13,365 nucleotides of DNA from Alphaproteobacteria bacterium. GTDB taxonomy: Bacteria; Pseudomonadota; Alphaproteobacteria; Rhodobacterales; Rhodobacteraceae. Made by a program: the position numbers and the translations under genes. Position 1 is the stretch's first letter. Every line of letters begins with the position of its first letter. Below, piece by piece: positions 1-7,101 of the stretch. The stretch covers positions 1 to 13,365 of the forward strand of contig JAUIBJ010000030.1 in the NCBI GenBank assembly GCA_030428025.1. The letters run 5' to 3'. Under the pieces are notes generated by a model. It saw only the letters and a list, made by a program, of their open reading frames with translations. It was not told the DNA's origin and did no database searches.

Positions 1-256
1 CCACGCGCGCCGCACCCCTGACGCGCAGGCCCTTGCGCGAGAAGGGATCGACGAAATTCACCTCCGCTTCTGCCCGGTGGGCGAGGTTGGTCATCGTCCC
101 GGGCGAGCGGATTTCTCCGAACCCGATGGTCGTGTCGTCCAGTGCCAGAAAGGTGCCCTTGGGTGAGACATGCGGGCGGCCATCGGCCGTGACGGTGGCG
201 ACGAAACCCAGAGGGAACTTGGCGATCAGGTCCTTGGCATTGGCGGTCAGCGGCAT
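1..256 (-). CDS. Pyridoxamine 5'-phosphate oxidase-like (PNPOx) flavin protein, N-terminal part
   Basis: Reading the minus strand from the ATG at 256 gives 85 codons with no stop before the window edge, beginning MPLTANAKDLIAKFPLGFVA. The stretch with VTADGRPHVSPKGTF, followed by a later GEIRSPGTMTNL and VNFVDPF, is the usual beginning of split-barrel flavin-binding proteins of the PNPOx-like superfamily (FMN or F420 type). The C-terminal half, including most cofactor contacts, is outside the window, so cofactor and substrate are unknown; a true PdxH is unlikely, because small general-stress or flavin-reductase-like relatives begin this way. Only three bases separate its start from the stop of the preceding dehydrogenase gene, so it is probably the next gene of the same long minus-strand operon. 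A GGGAG sequence lies about 11 bases upstream, inside the end of the neighbouring gene. Confidence 0.8.
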   Translation of the reverse strand, partial: MPLTANAKDLIAKFPLGFVATVTADGRPHVSPKGTFLALDDTTIGFGEIRSPGTMTNLAHRAEAEVNFVDPFSRKGLRVRGAARV

Positions 257-259
257 CTC

Positions 260-1327
260 TCACTCATCTCCCGGCGGGATCAGCACCAGCTTGCCGGCAT
301 GGGCCTTCGACTGGAAGTCGGACTGGGCCTGCGCGATGTCGCGCAAGGGGTAGGTTTTCGACACCAGCGGCCGCACCCGCCCGGCATTGACCATGTCGAT
401 CAACTGCGCAAACACTTCGGGCGGCTGATAGGTGCAGCCGTGAATGGTGATGTCGCGCAGGTAGATGCGGCGCAGATCGGCCTCGACCACGGGGCCGCCG
501 ATGGCGCCGGCGACGGCGTAATGCCCGCCGGGCCTGAGCGCGTCGATCAGCGCGCCGAAGACCCCGCCCGCCACCACGTCGATCACCGCGTGATAACGGC
601 TTTCCGGCAGCGCCGCGCCCCGATCCAGAGTGTCCGCCGCACCAGCCGCGCGCACGGTTTCGGCCTTGGCCGGCGCACAGATGCCGGTGACTTCCGCCCC
701 CAGCTGTGCGGCCAGTTGCACCGCAGCCAGACCCACATTACCCGAGGCACCGGAGACCAGCACCGCCTGCCCCTTGCCGACACCCGCGCGGTGCAGCAGC
801 CCCGCCGCCGTACCGAAGGCGCAGGGGATGGCGGCAATTTCGACATCCGAGAGCGGCGCGTCGGTTACGTCGTAAAGGTCGCGCTCATCCAGCAGGCAAT
901 ACTGCGCGAAGGCGCCGTCATATTCCGAGCCGAGGGCGACAAATCCCACCGGGTTCTCCGGCGTCGGGCGCGGCTGGTTGATCGGGCAGGTGACCCGGGC
1001 GCCGATGGCGAAACGGGTGACCCCGGCGCCGAGCGCCACCACCTCGCCGCACAGATCGCCGCCCTGAATGCGGGGGAAAGCCAGCGCGCCGGCCCAGCCG
1101 CCGGCGACGACGCCTGTCTCACCCTCTTCGGTGGCGCCGGTTACCTCTGGCGCGTACCAGCCCACGCGGGTGTTGATGTCGGTGTTATTGACCCCCGCCG
1201 CCAGCACCCGCACCAGCACCTCGCCCCGCCCGGGGCGCGGCACCGCCAGATCGTCGCGCCAGGCCAGCGCCTCGGGCCCGCCGTGACGGGTGAGGACGAC
1301 GCCGGACATGATGGCAGGAAGCTCCAT
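260..1327 (-). CDS. Zinc-type/quinone-reductase-like alcohol dehydrogenase (MDR superfamily)
   Basis: This 355-residue protein is a medium-chain dehydrogenase/reductase. The N-terminal GroES-like domain (about 1-150) carries GVNNTDINTR near 45-54 and GGDLCGEVVALGAGV near 89-103. The Rossmann domain has the NADP-binding turn SGASGNVG (192-199), followed by LAAVQLAAQLGAEV. The C-terminal AGKLVLIPP (344-352) is typical of the family. The set of catalytic and structural zinc cysteines of classical alcohol dehydrogenases is not evident, so an NADPH:quinone or enone reductase-like activity is as likely as alcohol oxidation. The start at 1327 is supported by AGGAG five bases upstream; that ribosome site overlaps the stop of the LysE-type gene, leaving a nine-base gap. 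Its place in a demethylase/GFA operon would fit reduction or oxidation of a small carbonyl product, but this is inference. Confidence 0.88.
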   Translation of the reverse strand: MELPAIMSGVVLTRHGGPEALAWRDDLAVPRPGRGEVLVRVLAAGVNNTDINTRVGWYAPEVTGATEEGETGVVAGGWAGALAFPRIQGGDLCGEVVALGAGVTRFAIGARVTCPINQPRPTPENPVGFVALGSEYDGAFAQYCLLDERDLYDVTDAPLSDVEIAAIPCAFGTAAGLLHRAGVGKGQAVLVSGASGNVGLAAVQLAAQLGAEVTGICAPAKAETVRAAGAADTLDRGAALPESRYHAVIDVVAGGVFGALIDALRPGGHYAVAGAIGGPVVEADLRRIYLRDITIHGCTYQPPEVFAQLIDMVNAGRVRPLVSKTYPLRDIAQAQSDFQSKAHAGKLVLIPPGDE

Positions 1328-1336
1328 CGCGATCTC

Positions 1337-1963
1337 CTATCGCGCCGCCGCGCGGTCGATGTCTTTCAGACCCAGAAGCACCGCCGCACCGATCATCAAG
1401 GCCCCTGAAACCCGGTTGATCCACACCCCGGTCAGGCGGCCCACACGCCCCAGCGTGCGCGTCGCGGCCCATCCCCAGACCAGCAGGATCAATCCGTCCA
1501 CGACCAGATAGGTCAGGCCGAGGATCAGGAGCTGCGGCCAGAGCGGCAGGCCGGGGTCGATGAACTGCGGGAAAAGTGCGCCGAAGAAAACCACCGCGTA
1601 GGGGTTTGCCGTAGAGGTGACAAACCCCTGCCGGAACAGGCGCCCGCCATGCGCGGCGCCGGCGGCATCGGCCAGCCCGCGCGACAGCATCAACCGGAGC
1701 CCGATCCAGACGAGATAGGCGACACCGGCCCATTTCACCACCCAAAGCGCATCGGCCGAGGCCGCGATCACGGCGGTCAGCCCGAACGCCGCCAACGTCA
1801 TCTGCAGGGCGTTGGCCGACAGGTCGCCCGCCACCGTCGCCATGCTGCGCCTGAGGCCATGACGCAGGCTGTTGGAGACGATCAGAAGCTGGCTGGTGTC
1901 TGGCGGCGTCGCGAAGAACGCCGCCAGCACGCCCAGATAGACCAGATAGGTCTCAAGGCTCAT
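1337..1963 (-). CDS. LysE/RhtB-family amino-acid exporter
   Basis: The product is 208 residues and strongly hydrophobic, with about six predicted membrane segments (roughly 5-24, 42-70, 74-95, 118-136, 143-166, 184-200). It shows the LysE-superfamily layout: an N-terminal proline-rich turn followed by SNSLRHGLRRS (30-40), then KWAGVAYLVWIGLRLML (77-93), and NPYAVVFFGALFPQFI (120-135) in the second half. The proline turn reads ATPPDTSQ instead of the commonest PGP motif, a variation that leaves the family call intact. These inner-membrane carriers export amino acids or related small amines; the substrate cannot be read from sequence. The ATG overlaps the stop of the dehydrogenase gene by four bases (ATGA), so the two are probably translationally coupled. 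The context suggests export of glycine, sarcosine or another amine from the upstream enzyme (inference). Confidence 0.9.
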   Translation of the reverse strand: MSLETYLVYLGVLAAFFATPPDTSQLLIVSNSLRHGLRRSMATVAGDLSANALQMTLAAFGLTAVIAASADALWVVKWAGVAYLVWIGLRLMLSRGLADAAGAAHGGRLFRQGFVTSTANPYAVVFFGALFPQFIDPGLPLWPQLLILGLTYLVVDGLILLVWGWAATRTLGRVGRLTGVWINRVSGALMIGAAVLLGLKDIDRAAAR

Positions 1964-4407
1964 GCCCGCAGCCTCTCGTTTTCGGGATCCCAGAGCGGCG
2001 CGTCGGGCTGCACGACGGCCTTGCGGCGTTCGCCGTAGATCTCCACCTCCAGCTCGCGCCCCGCCTCGGCCAGATCGGTGCGTACCATGCCGAGCGCCAC
2101 GCTCGCGCCCACCCGGTAGCCCCAGGCGCCTGAAGTCGTCTCGCCCACGATCTGACCGTCATGCCAAATGGTCGACATATAGGGCGCGTCGGCCTCGCCC
2201 GCGTCCACCTTGAGCGTGACGAAGGCCTTCTTGCGCCCCTGCTGTTTCTCTGCCAGAAGCGCGGCCTTGCCGGTGAAATCCTGCGGCTTGTCGAACTTCA
2301 CGAAACGTTCCAACCCGCCTTCGAGCATCGAATAATCGGTGGAAAGATCGCCCTTCCAGGCACGATAACCCTTTTCGATGCGCAGGCTGTTCAGCGCATA
2401 CATCCCGAAAGGTTTTACCCCCTTCCCGATCAGCGCGTCATAGATCGCCGGGATGGCGTCGTTCGCGGCATGGATTTCCCAGCCAAGTTCGCCGGTGAAA
2501 CTGACCCGGATCAGAAAGGCCTTCTGCCCCGCGACGGTGCAATGCTGGTGGCTGAGCCAGGGCAGCGACAGGTCGCCATCGGTAAGACCTTCCAGCACCT
2601 CGCGGCTTTTCGGGCCGGCCAGCAGCAGCGCGTCGCGCTCTGTCGTGGTCTCGTTCACCGACAACCCCTCGGGCAGGGCGTTGCGCACCAGTTCGCCATC
2701 ATGCCATTGCGCCGTGGCGGCGGTGATCAGAACGAAACTGTCCTCGGCCAGACGGATGCAGGAGAATTCCGTCAGGATCCGCCCGCGCCGGTCGGCCACA
2801 TAAACGAGGTTCATGCGTCCGATCTTGGGCAGGCCGCCGGTGACGAAGCCGCGGAGCCAATCATCGGCGCCCTCGCCCGTGATCCAAAGCCGGGTGAAGC
2901 CCGGCAGGTCGAGCACGCCGCAGGCGTCGCGCACGGCCTCGCATTCCTCCCGGATCCGGGCCTCCCACGGGCCGGTGCGGCCCCAGGTGTGGGTCGCCTC
3001 CTCGGAGGTATCGTCGCCCGGCTTGGCGAACCAGTTGGCGCGCTCCCAGCCGTTATAGGCACCCATCACGCCACCCAGCTCCTTGATCCGGTCATGCACC
3101 GGCGACAGCTTGCGATCGCGCCCGGCGGGCCATTCGTGATGCGGGAAATGCATGGCGTATTCGTTGCCGTAAACCTCCATCCCCTTGGCCACGCAATAGT
3201 CGTGATCGGTGTAGTCGGTATAGCGGCGCGGATCGACCGACCACATGTCCCATTCGGTGACGCCATCGACCACCCATTCCGCCAGCACCTTGCCGGCGCC
3301 GCCGCCCTGGGCAATGCCGAAGGTGAACACACAGGCCTCGAAAGCGTTCCGGACCCCCGGCATCGGCCCGATCAGCGGCAGGCCGTCGGGGGCATAGGGG
3401 ATGGGCCCGTTGATCACCTTGGAAATGCCCGACTGGCCCAGAAGCGGCACACGTTCCATCGCGTCGGTGACGATCTCCTCGATCCGGTCGATATCCTCCT
3501 GCCAGAGCTGGAAGCTGAAATCCTCGGGCATCGGGTCGGACGGGTCGGCCCAGTGCGCCTTGCAGCGCGGCTCGTAGGGCCCGAGGTTGAAGCCGTTCTT
3601 CTCCTGCCGGAGGTAGTAGGAGACATCGACATCGCGCAGGAGCGGCAGTTTCTTTCCTGTCTCCTTCGTATGGGCGGCGATCTCGGGAATTTCCTCGGAC
3701 AGCAGGTACTGGTGGCTCATCACCATCATCGGCACGGTGCGCCCGCCATAAGGCTTGAACCACTCGCCCACCCGCTGGGCGTAGTAGCCGGCGGCGTTTA
3801 CCACGATGTCGCAGGCGATATCGCCTCTTTCGGTATGCACGATCCAGCTCTTGTCGGCCTGCTGGGTGACGCCCGTGGCCGGGCAGAAGCGGATTACCCT
3901 GGCGCCCATGTCGCGGGCACCCTTGGCCAGCGCCTGGGTCACCTGCGCGGGGTCGATATCGCCGTCATGCGGATCAAATAGCGCGCCGGCCAGATCGTGG
4001 GTTTCGAGGAAGGGATAACGCTCCTTCGTCTCCTCGGGGCTTAGGATCTCGATCTGCATGCCCTGATAGAGCCCCATGCCCTTGGCGCGCTCGAATTCCT
4101 GCATCCGCTCCCGAGTATGCGCCAGCCGGAGCGAGCCGGTCTGATGATAGTTCATCGGATAATCCACCTCCTCGCCCAGGCGGGCGTAAAGCTCGGTGGA
4201 ATAGCGCTGCATGTTCATGATCGACCACGAGGTCGAGAAGGTGGGCACGTTGCCGGCGGCATGCCAGGTGGAGCCGGCGGTCAACTCGTTCTTTTCGAGC
4301 AGCACGCAATCGGTCCAGCCCTTCTTGGCCAGGTGATAGAGGCACGACGCCCCCACGACACCGCCACCGATGATGACAACCCGCGCCTTGTTTGGAAGAT
4401 CGGCCAT
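1960..4407 (-). CDS. Dimethylglycine/sarcosine dehydrogenase-like FAD oxidoreductase with GcvT domain
   Basis: The 815-residue protein has the two-part architecture of dimethylglycine and sarcosine dehydrogenases. Residues about 1-375 form a DAO-type FAD domain with the dinucleotide site VVIIGGGVVGAS (10-21) and STWHAAG (46-52), whose His49 matches the residue that carries FAD covalently in this family. A linker (FAO_M, about 376-430) leads to a GcvT folate-binding domain (about 430-815) with LNSLRIEKGYRAWKGD and LEGGLERFV near its middle. Family members oxidise an N-methyl group and pass the carbon to tetrahydrofolate, or release formaldehyde if folate is absent. The ATG at 4407 was chosen because the FAD motif follows at the normal distance and GGAG lies about nine bases upstream. 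The open frame continues to 4557, but that part lies inside a GFA gene. The exact substrate (dimethylglycine, sarcosine or another N-methyl compound) is not determined. Confidence 0.93.
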   Translation of the reverse strand: MADLPNKARVVIIGGGVVGASCLYHLAKKGWTDCVLLEKNELTAGSTWHAAGNVPTFSTSWSIMNMQRYSTELYARLGEEVDYPMNYHQTGSLRLAHTRERMQEFERAKGMGLYQGMQIEILSPEETKERYPFLETHDLAGALFDPHDGDIDPAQVTQALAKGARDMGARVIRFCPATGVTQQADKSWIVHTERGDIACDIVVNAAGYYAQRVGEWFKPYGGRTVPMMVMSHQYLLSEEIPEIAAHTKETGKKLPLLRDVDVSYYLRQEKNGFNLGPYEPRCKAHWADPSDPMPEDFSFQLWQEDIDRIEEIVTDAMERVPLLGQSGISKVINGPIPYAPDGLPLIGPMPGVRNAFEACVFTFGIAQGGGAGKVLAEWVVDGVTEWDMWSVDPRRYTDYTDHDYCVAKGMEVYGNEYAMHFPHHEWPAGRDRKLSPVHDRIKELGGVMGAYNGWERANWFAKPGDDTSEEATHTWGRTGPWEARIREECEAVRDACGVLDLPGFTRLWITGEGADDWLRGFVTGGLPKIGRMNLVYVADRRGRILTEFSCIRLAEDSFVLITAATAQWHDGELVRNALPEGLSVNETTTERDALLLAGPKSREVLEGLTDGDLSLPWLSHQHCTVAGQKAFLIRVSFTGELGWEIHAANDAIPAIYDALIGKGVKPFGMYALNSLRIEKGYRAWKGDLSTDYSMLEGGLERFVKFDKPQDFTGKAALLAEKQQGRKKAFVTLKVDAGEADAPYMSTIWHDGQIVGETTSGAWGYRVGASVALGMVRTDLAEAGRELEVEIYGERRKAVVQPDAPLWDPENERLRA

Positions 4408-4411
4408 TCTG

Positions 4412-4798
4412 TCAGTCTCCGTATTGTTCCTGGTGCGGCAAGCAGTCCGCAATGTCGTAGAAATCGCCCTTGAAGGCGGTGAAGATATGCTCGGCCATGC
4501 GCGCGCCGTTGGGCGCGTCCATGATCCCGGCTTCGAGGCTGAGCCCACCGCCGGCATATTCGAACCAGAGCTTGGTGCCGCAGCGCCCGCAGAAGACCCG
4601 GGTGCTGCCCGAGGGATGGGCGAAGCGCCGCAGATGGCCCTGGCTCAGCCAGCGCATGTTTTCGGGCTCGTAATCGATGCTAGCGGCGTGAAAGCCCGAA
4701 TAGCGCCGACACTGGCCGCAATGGCAGGCCGTGACCGGCCCCGGATCGGCATCCAGTTGGAAGGCGTTCGCGCCGCAGAGGCAGGACCCGGTAATCAT
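4412..4798 (-). CDS. GFA-family zinc protein, copy 1 (glutathione-formaldehyde type fold)
   Basis: The product is 128 residues and matches the GFA fold throughout its length. The cysteine pattern is complete: GSCLCG (4-9), ACHCGQC (25-31) and FCGRCGTKLWF (69-79), which together bind the structural and catalytic zincs in this family. The founder, S-(hydroxymethyl)glutathione synthase (Gfa), was described as speeding the condensation of formaldehyde with glutathione; most family members have no assigned substrate. The C-terminus HIFTAFKGDFYDIADCLP is shared in near-identical form with the two neighbouring copies. It ends four bases before the demethylase-like gene starts and begins with a four-base overlap on copy 2. 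It is the most divergent of the three in the central region (SGFHAASIDYEPENMRWL). Confidence 0.9.
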   Translation of the reverse strand: MITGSCLCGANAFQLDADPGPVTACHCGQCRRYSGFHAASIDYEPENMRWLSQGHLRRFAHPSGSTRVFCGRCGTKLWFEYAGGGLSLEAGIMDAPNGARMAEHIFTAFKGDFYDIADCLPHQEQYGD

Positions 4799-5163
4799 TC
4801 CTGGGGCAGCCCGTCGCGGATGTCGTAATAGTCGCCCTTGTCGGCGGTGAAGATGTGCCTTTCGAGCCGCAAGCCGGTCGGTTCGTCCAGCGCGCCGAGG
4901 GCGAAGCTGATCGTGCCCTCGTCATGCGCCGCCCAGAACAGGAACGACCCGCAGCGCGGACAGAAGCCGCGTTTGGCTGCGGGGCTGGCCTCGTACCACG
5001 CGACCGGCCCGTCGATCGCAAGCCTGTCTTTCGGAACATGGGCCGAGGCCCAGACATGGCCCGACTGTTTGCGGCATTGCCCGCAATGGCAGGCGGACAT
5101 GCCCTCCGGCCGTGCATCGGTGGAAAAGCGCACATCGCCGCACAGGCAGCGTCCCTGTTTCAT
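4795..5163 (-). CDS. GFA-family zinc protein, copy 2
   Basis: This 122-residue protein is a second full GFA-fold protein. It carries GRCLCG (4-9), ACHCGQCRKQSGH (24-36) and GFCPRCGSFLFWAAHD, so all zinc-ligand cysteines are present. The family is associated with glutathione adducts of formaldehyde or other small aldehydes and acts in the cytoplasm; this copy has no signal peptide or membrane segment. Its tail HIFTADKGDYYDIRDGLPQE is nearly the same as that of the other two copies, and its CRKQSGH segment is shared with copy 3, suggesting that copies 2 and 3 are the closest pair. Both ends overlap neighbouring genes by four bases, which implies coupled translation and similar amounts of the three proteins. 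Whether the three form mixed oligomers or act on different substrates cannot be told from the sequence. Confidence 0.9.
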   Translation of the reverse strand: MKQGRCLCGDVRFSTDARPEGMSACHCGQCRKQSGHVWASAHVPKDRLAIDGPVAWYEASPAAKRGFCPRCGSFLFWAAHDEGTISFALGALDEPTGLRLERHIFTADKGDYYDIRDGLPQE

Positions 5164-5549
5164 ATGTCATCTCCCTCGATCTGCGGCAGTCCATCGTCGA
5201 TGTCGTAGTAGTCCCCCTTTTCAGAGGTCCACATATGGGCGGCCAGCGACAGGCCCGTGGGCGCGTCCAGGCTGCCCATAAGCACATGGATCGAGGCGCT
5301 GCCGTCGCGGCTCCAGAACAGGGTCGATCCGCACCGGCTACAGAAGCCGCGCGAGGCGAAATCGCTGGCCTTGTACCAGGCCATCCCGTCCTCGCGCATC
5401 ATCCTCAGACCGGCCCGCGGCGTCTCGGAGGCGGCGAAATGGTGGCCCGACTGCTTTCGACACTGGTGGCAGTGGCAGGCAAGGGGCGGCGCCATCTCAC
5501 CCTCGACAACAAAGGCCACCGAACCGCACAGGCAGGATCCTTCATGCAT
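5160..5549 (-). CDS. GFA-family zinc protein, copy 3
   Basis: This 129-residue protein is the first of the three GFA genes to be transcribed. The zinc pattern is complete: GSCLCG (4-9), ACHCHQCRKQSGHH (24-37) and GFCSRCGSTLFW. It differs from the other copies by the extra histidine in CHCHQC and by HMWTSEKGDYYDIDDGLP in place of the HIFT tail. The ATG at 5549 has a clear AAGGGA about seven bases upstream; this ribosome site overlaps the stop codon of the regulator gene, which is 12 bases away. The position directly after a dedicated regulator and before the N-demethylase-like gene is the main reason to link these proteins with formaldehyde or aldehyde handling, but direct activity is unproven for this subfamily. 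Confidence 0.9.
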   Translation of the reverse strand: MHEGSCLCGSVAFVVEGEMAPPLACHCHQCRKQSGHHFAASETPRAGLRMMREDGMAWYKASDFASRGFCSRCGSTLFWSRDGSASIHVLMGSLDAPTGLSLAAHMWTSEKGDYYDIDDGLPQIEGDDI

Positions 5550-5561
5550 CGTCTGATCCCT

Positions 5562-6134
5562 TCAATAGACCGGCGGGGCGATCACCCAGATCACCACGGC
5601 AGGTTCGTCGTAAGGGTTGGCCCAGCTGTATTCCTCGCCCCGAAAGCGGAAACTGTCGCCGGGGCCGACGGTGAACCGCCGCCCACCGAGGCTGAGGTCG
5701 AGCTTGCCGGAGATGACGTAACCCACCTCCTGCGTCGGGCGCGTGGCCGGCGTCTGCATGCGCGAGCGCGGCCGGAAGGTGGAATGGATCACCTCGAAAT
5801 CGTCGGTGAGGTCGGGCGAGAGCAGTTCCTCGATCAGCCCCTCCTCGCCCGAGCCCATCGGCCGGCGGGCACCCGCTCGCACCACGTAACCCTGCTCCTC
5901 GGCGGGTGCGCTGGCATGGCCGAAGAGCAGGGACATCGGCACCCCAAGCGCCTCCGCGATCTGGCGCAGGTCGGAAATGGAGGGTTCCGACAGGTCGCGC
6001 TCGACCTGGCTCAGCCAGCCCACAGACCGGCCCAGCGTCTCGGCCAGATCAGACAGCGTGCGCCCGCGCGCCTTGCGCAGGGCGCGCAGATCGGCCCCGA
6101 GGGTGCGCAGGCGGCTAGGGTCGCTGAGGTCCAA
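5562..6134 (-). CDS. XRE-family transcriptional regulator with C-terminal cupin domain
   Basis: The 190-residue protein has an N-terminal helix-turn-helix of the XRE/Cro type (about 10-68: LGADLRALRKARG, then TLSDLAETLGRSVGWLSQVE and PSISDLRQIAEALGV). A C-terminal cupin follows (about 115-188: EVGYVISGKLDLSLGG, then FTVGPGDSFRF). Such regulators sense a small molecule through the cupin and usually control the adjacent operon. The cupin here lacks the usual metal-binding histidines (TRPTQE and EEYSWANP stand where His-containing motifs are common), so ligand binding may be metal-free. The start codon is TTG at 6134: no in-frame ATG lies close by, the ORF opens at the normal distance from the HTH, and GGAGAGGG lies about eight bases upstream. 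It is the first gene of the long minus-strand operon; the repeat element at 6149-6214 is its likely binding site. Confidence 0.9.
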   Translation of the reverse strand: MDLSDPSRLRTLGADLRALRKARGRTLSDLAETLGRSVGWLSQVERDLSEPSISDLRQIAEALGVPMSLLFGHASAPAEEQGYVVRAGARRPMGSGEEGLIEELLSPDLTDDFEVIHSTFRPRSRMQTPATRPTQEVGYVISGKLDLSLGGRRFTVGPGDSFRFRGEEYSWANPYDEPAVVIWVIAPPVY

Positions 6135-6148
6135 GGTAACATCCCTCT

Positions 6149-6214
6149 CCGTGAAAAAATCTTCTTGAATTTCACATTGGGGCGATTCCGTGAAAATTTC
6201 AACCTATTTTTCAC
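6149..6214 (-). promoter_or_regulatory. Duplicated inverted-repeat element, candidate operator for the XRE-cupin operon
   Basis: Two related 27-base elements lie 39 bases apart, at 6149-6175 and 6188-6214, with 19 of 27 positions identical by eye. Each begins CCGTGAAAA and ends TTTCAC. Copy 1 has arms GTGAAA/TTTCAC with a 13-base spacer; copy 2 has eight-base arms CGTGAAAA/TTTTCACG (6189-6196 and 6208-6215) with an 11-base spacer. Short odd palindromes TGAATTTCA (6166-6174) and TGAAAATTTCA (6191-6201) are embedded. The elements are AT-rich in an otherwise GC-rich region and fill the gap before the regulator gene, with copy 2 running over the 3' end of the GST gene. A TTGAAA (minus strand, 6201-6196) could be a -35 box, but no convincing -10 was found. 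Autoregulation by the XRE-cupin protein is inference. Confidence 0.6.
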
Positions 6215-7094
6215 GCTGCATCGCAGCATCGAGCAAAGCGGTGAAGGCGGGCCAGGCATCCGGGTCGGCCACGGTCTTGCCGCGGCAGGTGGGGTTGCAG
6301 AAGCCGAAGATGCGGCCGTCGGTTTCCAGAAGATGCGTTACAGGTTTGCCCGAATAGGGGCAGGTCTCGTTCTCCGGCGTGCCGGTGTCTATGGCGCGGG
6401 CCGGGCGCGGCGCGGGGCCGGGCCAGGCGGTTTTCGGCAGGTCCAAAGCGTAGGGGACCGGGTCGTAGCGCTTCGTCAGCCCCAGGGCGCGCCATCGGCG
6501 AAAGGCAGGGTCGGCCAGGGTCAGATCGACATATTCCCGCGCCGCCGCGCCCACCGGCAGGCCATAGCCCGCGATCCGCGCCGCCACCGGAGCATAGAAG
6601 ACGTCGGCCAGCGAATACGCCCCGAAAAGCCAGGGGCCGTCCGCCCCGTGCCGCGCCCGCGCGAGCGCCCAAAGCGCCTCGATCCGCGCCAGATCGGCCC
6701 GCACGGCCTCGGACGGCGCGAACCCTTCGTACTGGTGCAGAAGCTGCATCGGGCAGTCGCCGCGCAGCGCGCCAAAGCCCGAATGCATCTCGGCCACGAT
6801 CCAGCGCGCCAGCCCCCGCGCCCCGGGGTCTTCCGGCCACAGCCCCGCCTCCGGGTGCCGCTCGGCCAGCGTCTCGGCCATGGCCAGCGTGTCGCCCACC
6901 ACGACGCCTTGCGCATCGCGCATCACCGGCACCAGCCGGGCCGGGGCAAGCTCCTTCAGGTCGTCCTGCAAGCGTCCGTCGTAGAGCCCCACCATATGCA
7001 TTCGGCAGGGCAGGCCAAATTGCTCGAACATCAGCCATCCCCGCAGGGACCAGCTTGAAAAGGCGCGGTCGCCGATGAACAGATCATAGGTCAT
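6204..7094 (-). CDS. Glutathione S-transferase with C-terminal three-cysteine (YHS-like) extension
   Basis: From the ATG at 7094 the protein has 296 residues. The N-terminal thioredoxin-like domain (about 1-80) has FSSWSLRGWL (12-21), whose serine pair is in the position used by zeta-like GSTs, and RLVPVMRD (53-60) with the cis-proline. The all-helical C-terminal domain (about 90-205) contains PWLFGAYSLADVFYAPVAARI (154-174), the GST N-capping region. Beyond the GST fold, residues 240-290 hold CPYSGKPVTHLL and FGFCNPTC (Cys245, Cys266, Cys270), which resembles a YHS/TRASH metal-binding module. The longer reading frame to 7124 is not preferred, since MTYDLFIGD is the natural N-terminus. No good Shine-Dalgarno precedes the ATG. 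The stop lies inside the candidate operator of the downstream regulator operon. Its substrate is unknown. Confidence 0.88.
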   Translation of the reverse strand: MTYDLFIGDRAFSSWSLRGWLMFEQFGLPCRMHMVGLYDGRLQDDLKELAPARLVPVMRDAQGVVVGDTLAMAETLAERHPEAGLWPEDPGARGLARWIVAEMHSGFGALRGDCPMQLLHQYEGFAPSEAVRADLARIEALWALARARHGADGPWLFGAYSLADVFYAPVAARIAGYGLPVGAAAREYVDLTLADPAFRRWRALGLTKRYDPVPYALDLPKTAWPGPAPRPARAIDTGTPENETCPYSGKPVTHLLETDGRIFGFCNPTCRGKTVADPDAWPAFTALLDAAMQREK

Positions 7095-7101
7095 GGGAGC
7101 G

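Noticed and set aside
170..1408. A 412-codon open frame on the plus strand
   Set aside because: It is antisense to the MDR dehydrogenase with its clear Rossmann motif and ribosome site, and shows no domain of its own.
2161..3981. A 606-codon open frame on the plus strand
   Set aside because: It is antisense to the dehydrogenase gene, rich in His, Arg, Pro and Gly as expected of a GC-rich shadow frame, and has no recognisable domain.
4408..4557. Fifty extra N-terminal codons for the dehydrogenase
   Set aside because: They lie in a GFA gene in another frame, have no family similarity, and the FAD motif starts right after the ATG at 4407, which has its own GGAG.
1..6134. Horizontal transfer of the GFA-demethylase operon
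   Set aside because: Base composition looks like the rest of the window, and no integrase, transposase, tRNA or flanking repeat was found, so there is no support.
5112..7058. A 648-codon open frame on the plus strand
   Set aside because: It crosses several well-supported minus-strand genes (GFA copy 3, regulator, GST) and shows low-complexity shadow composition.
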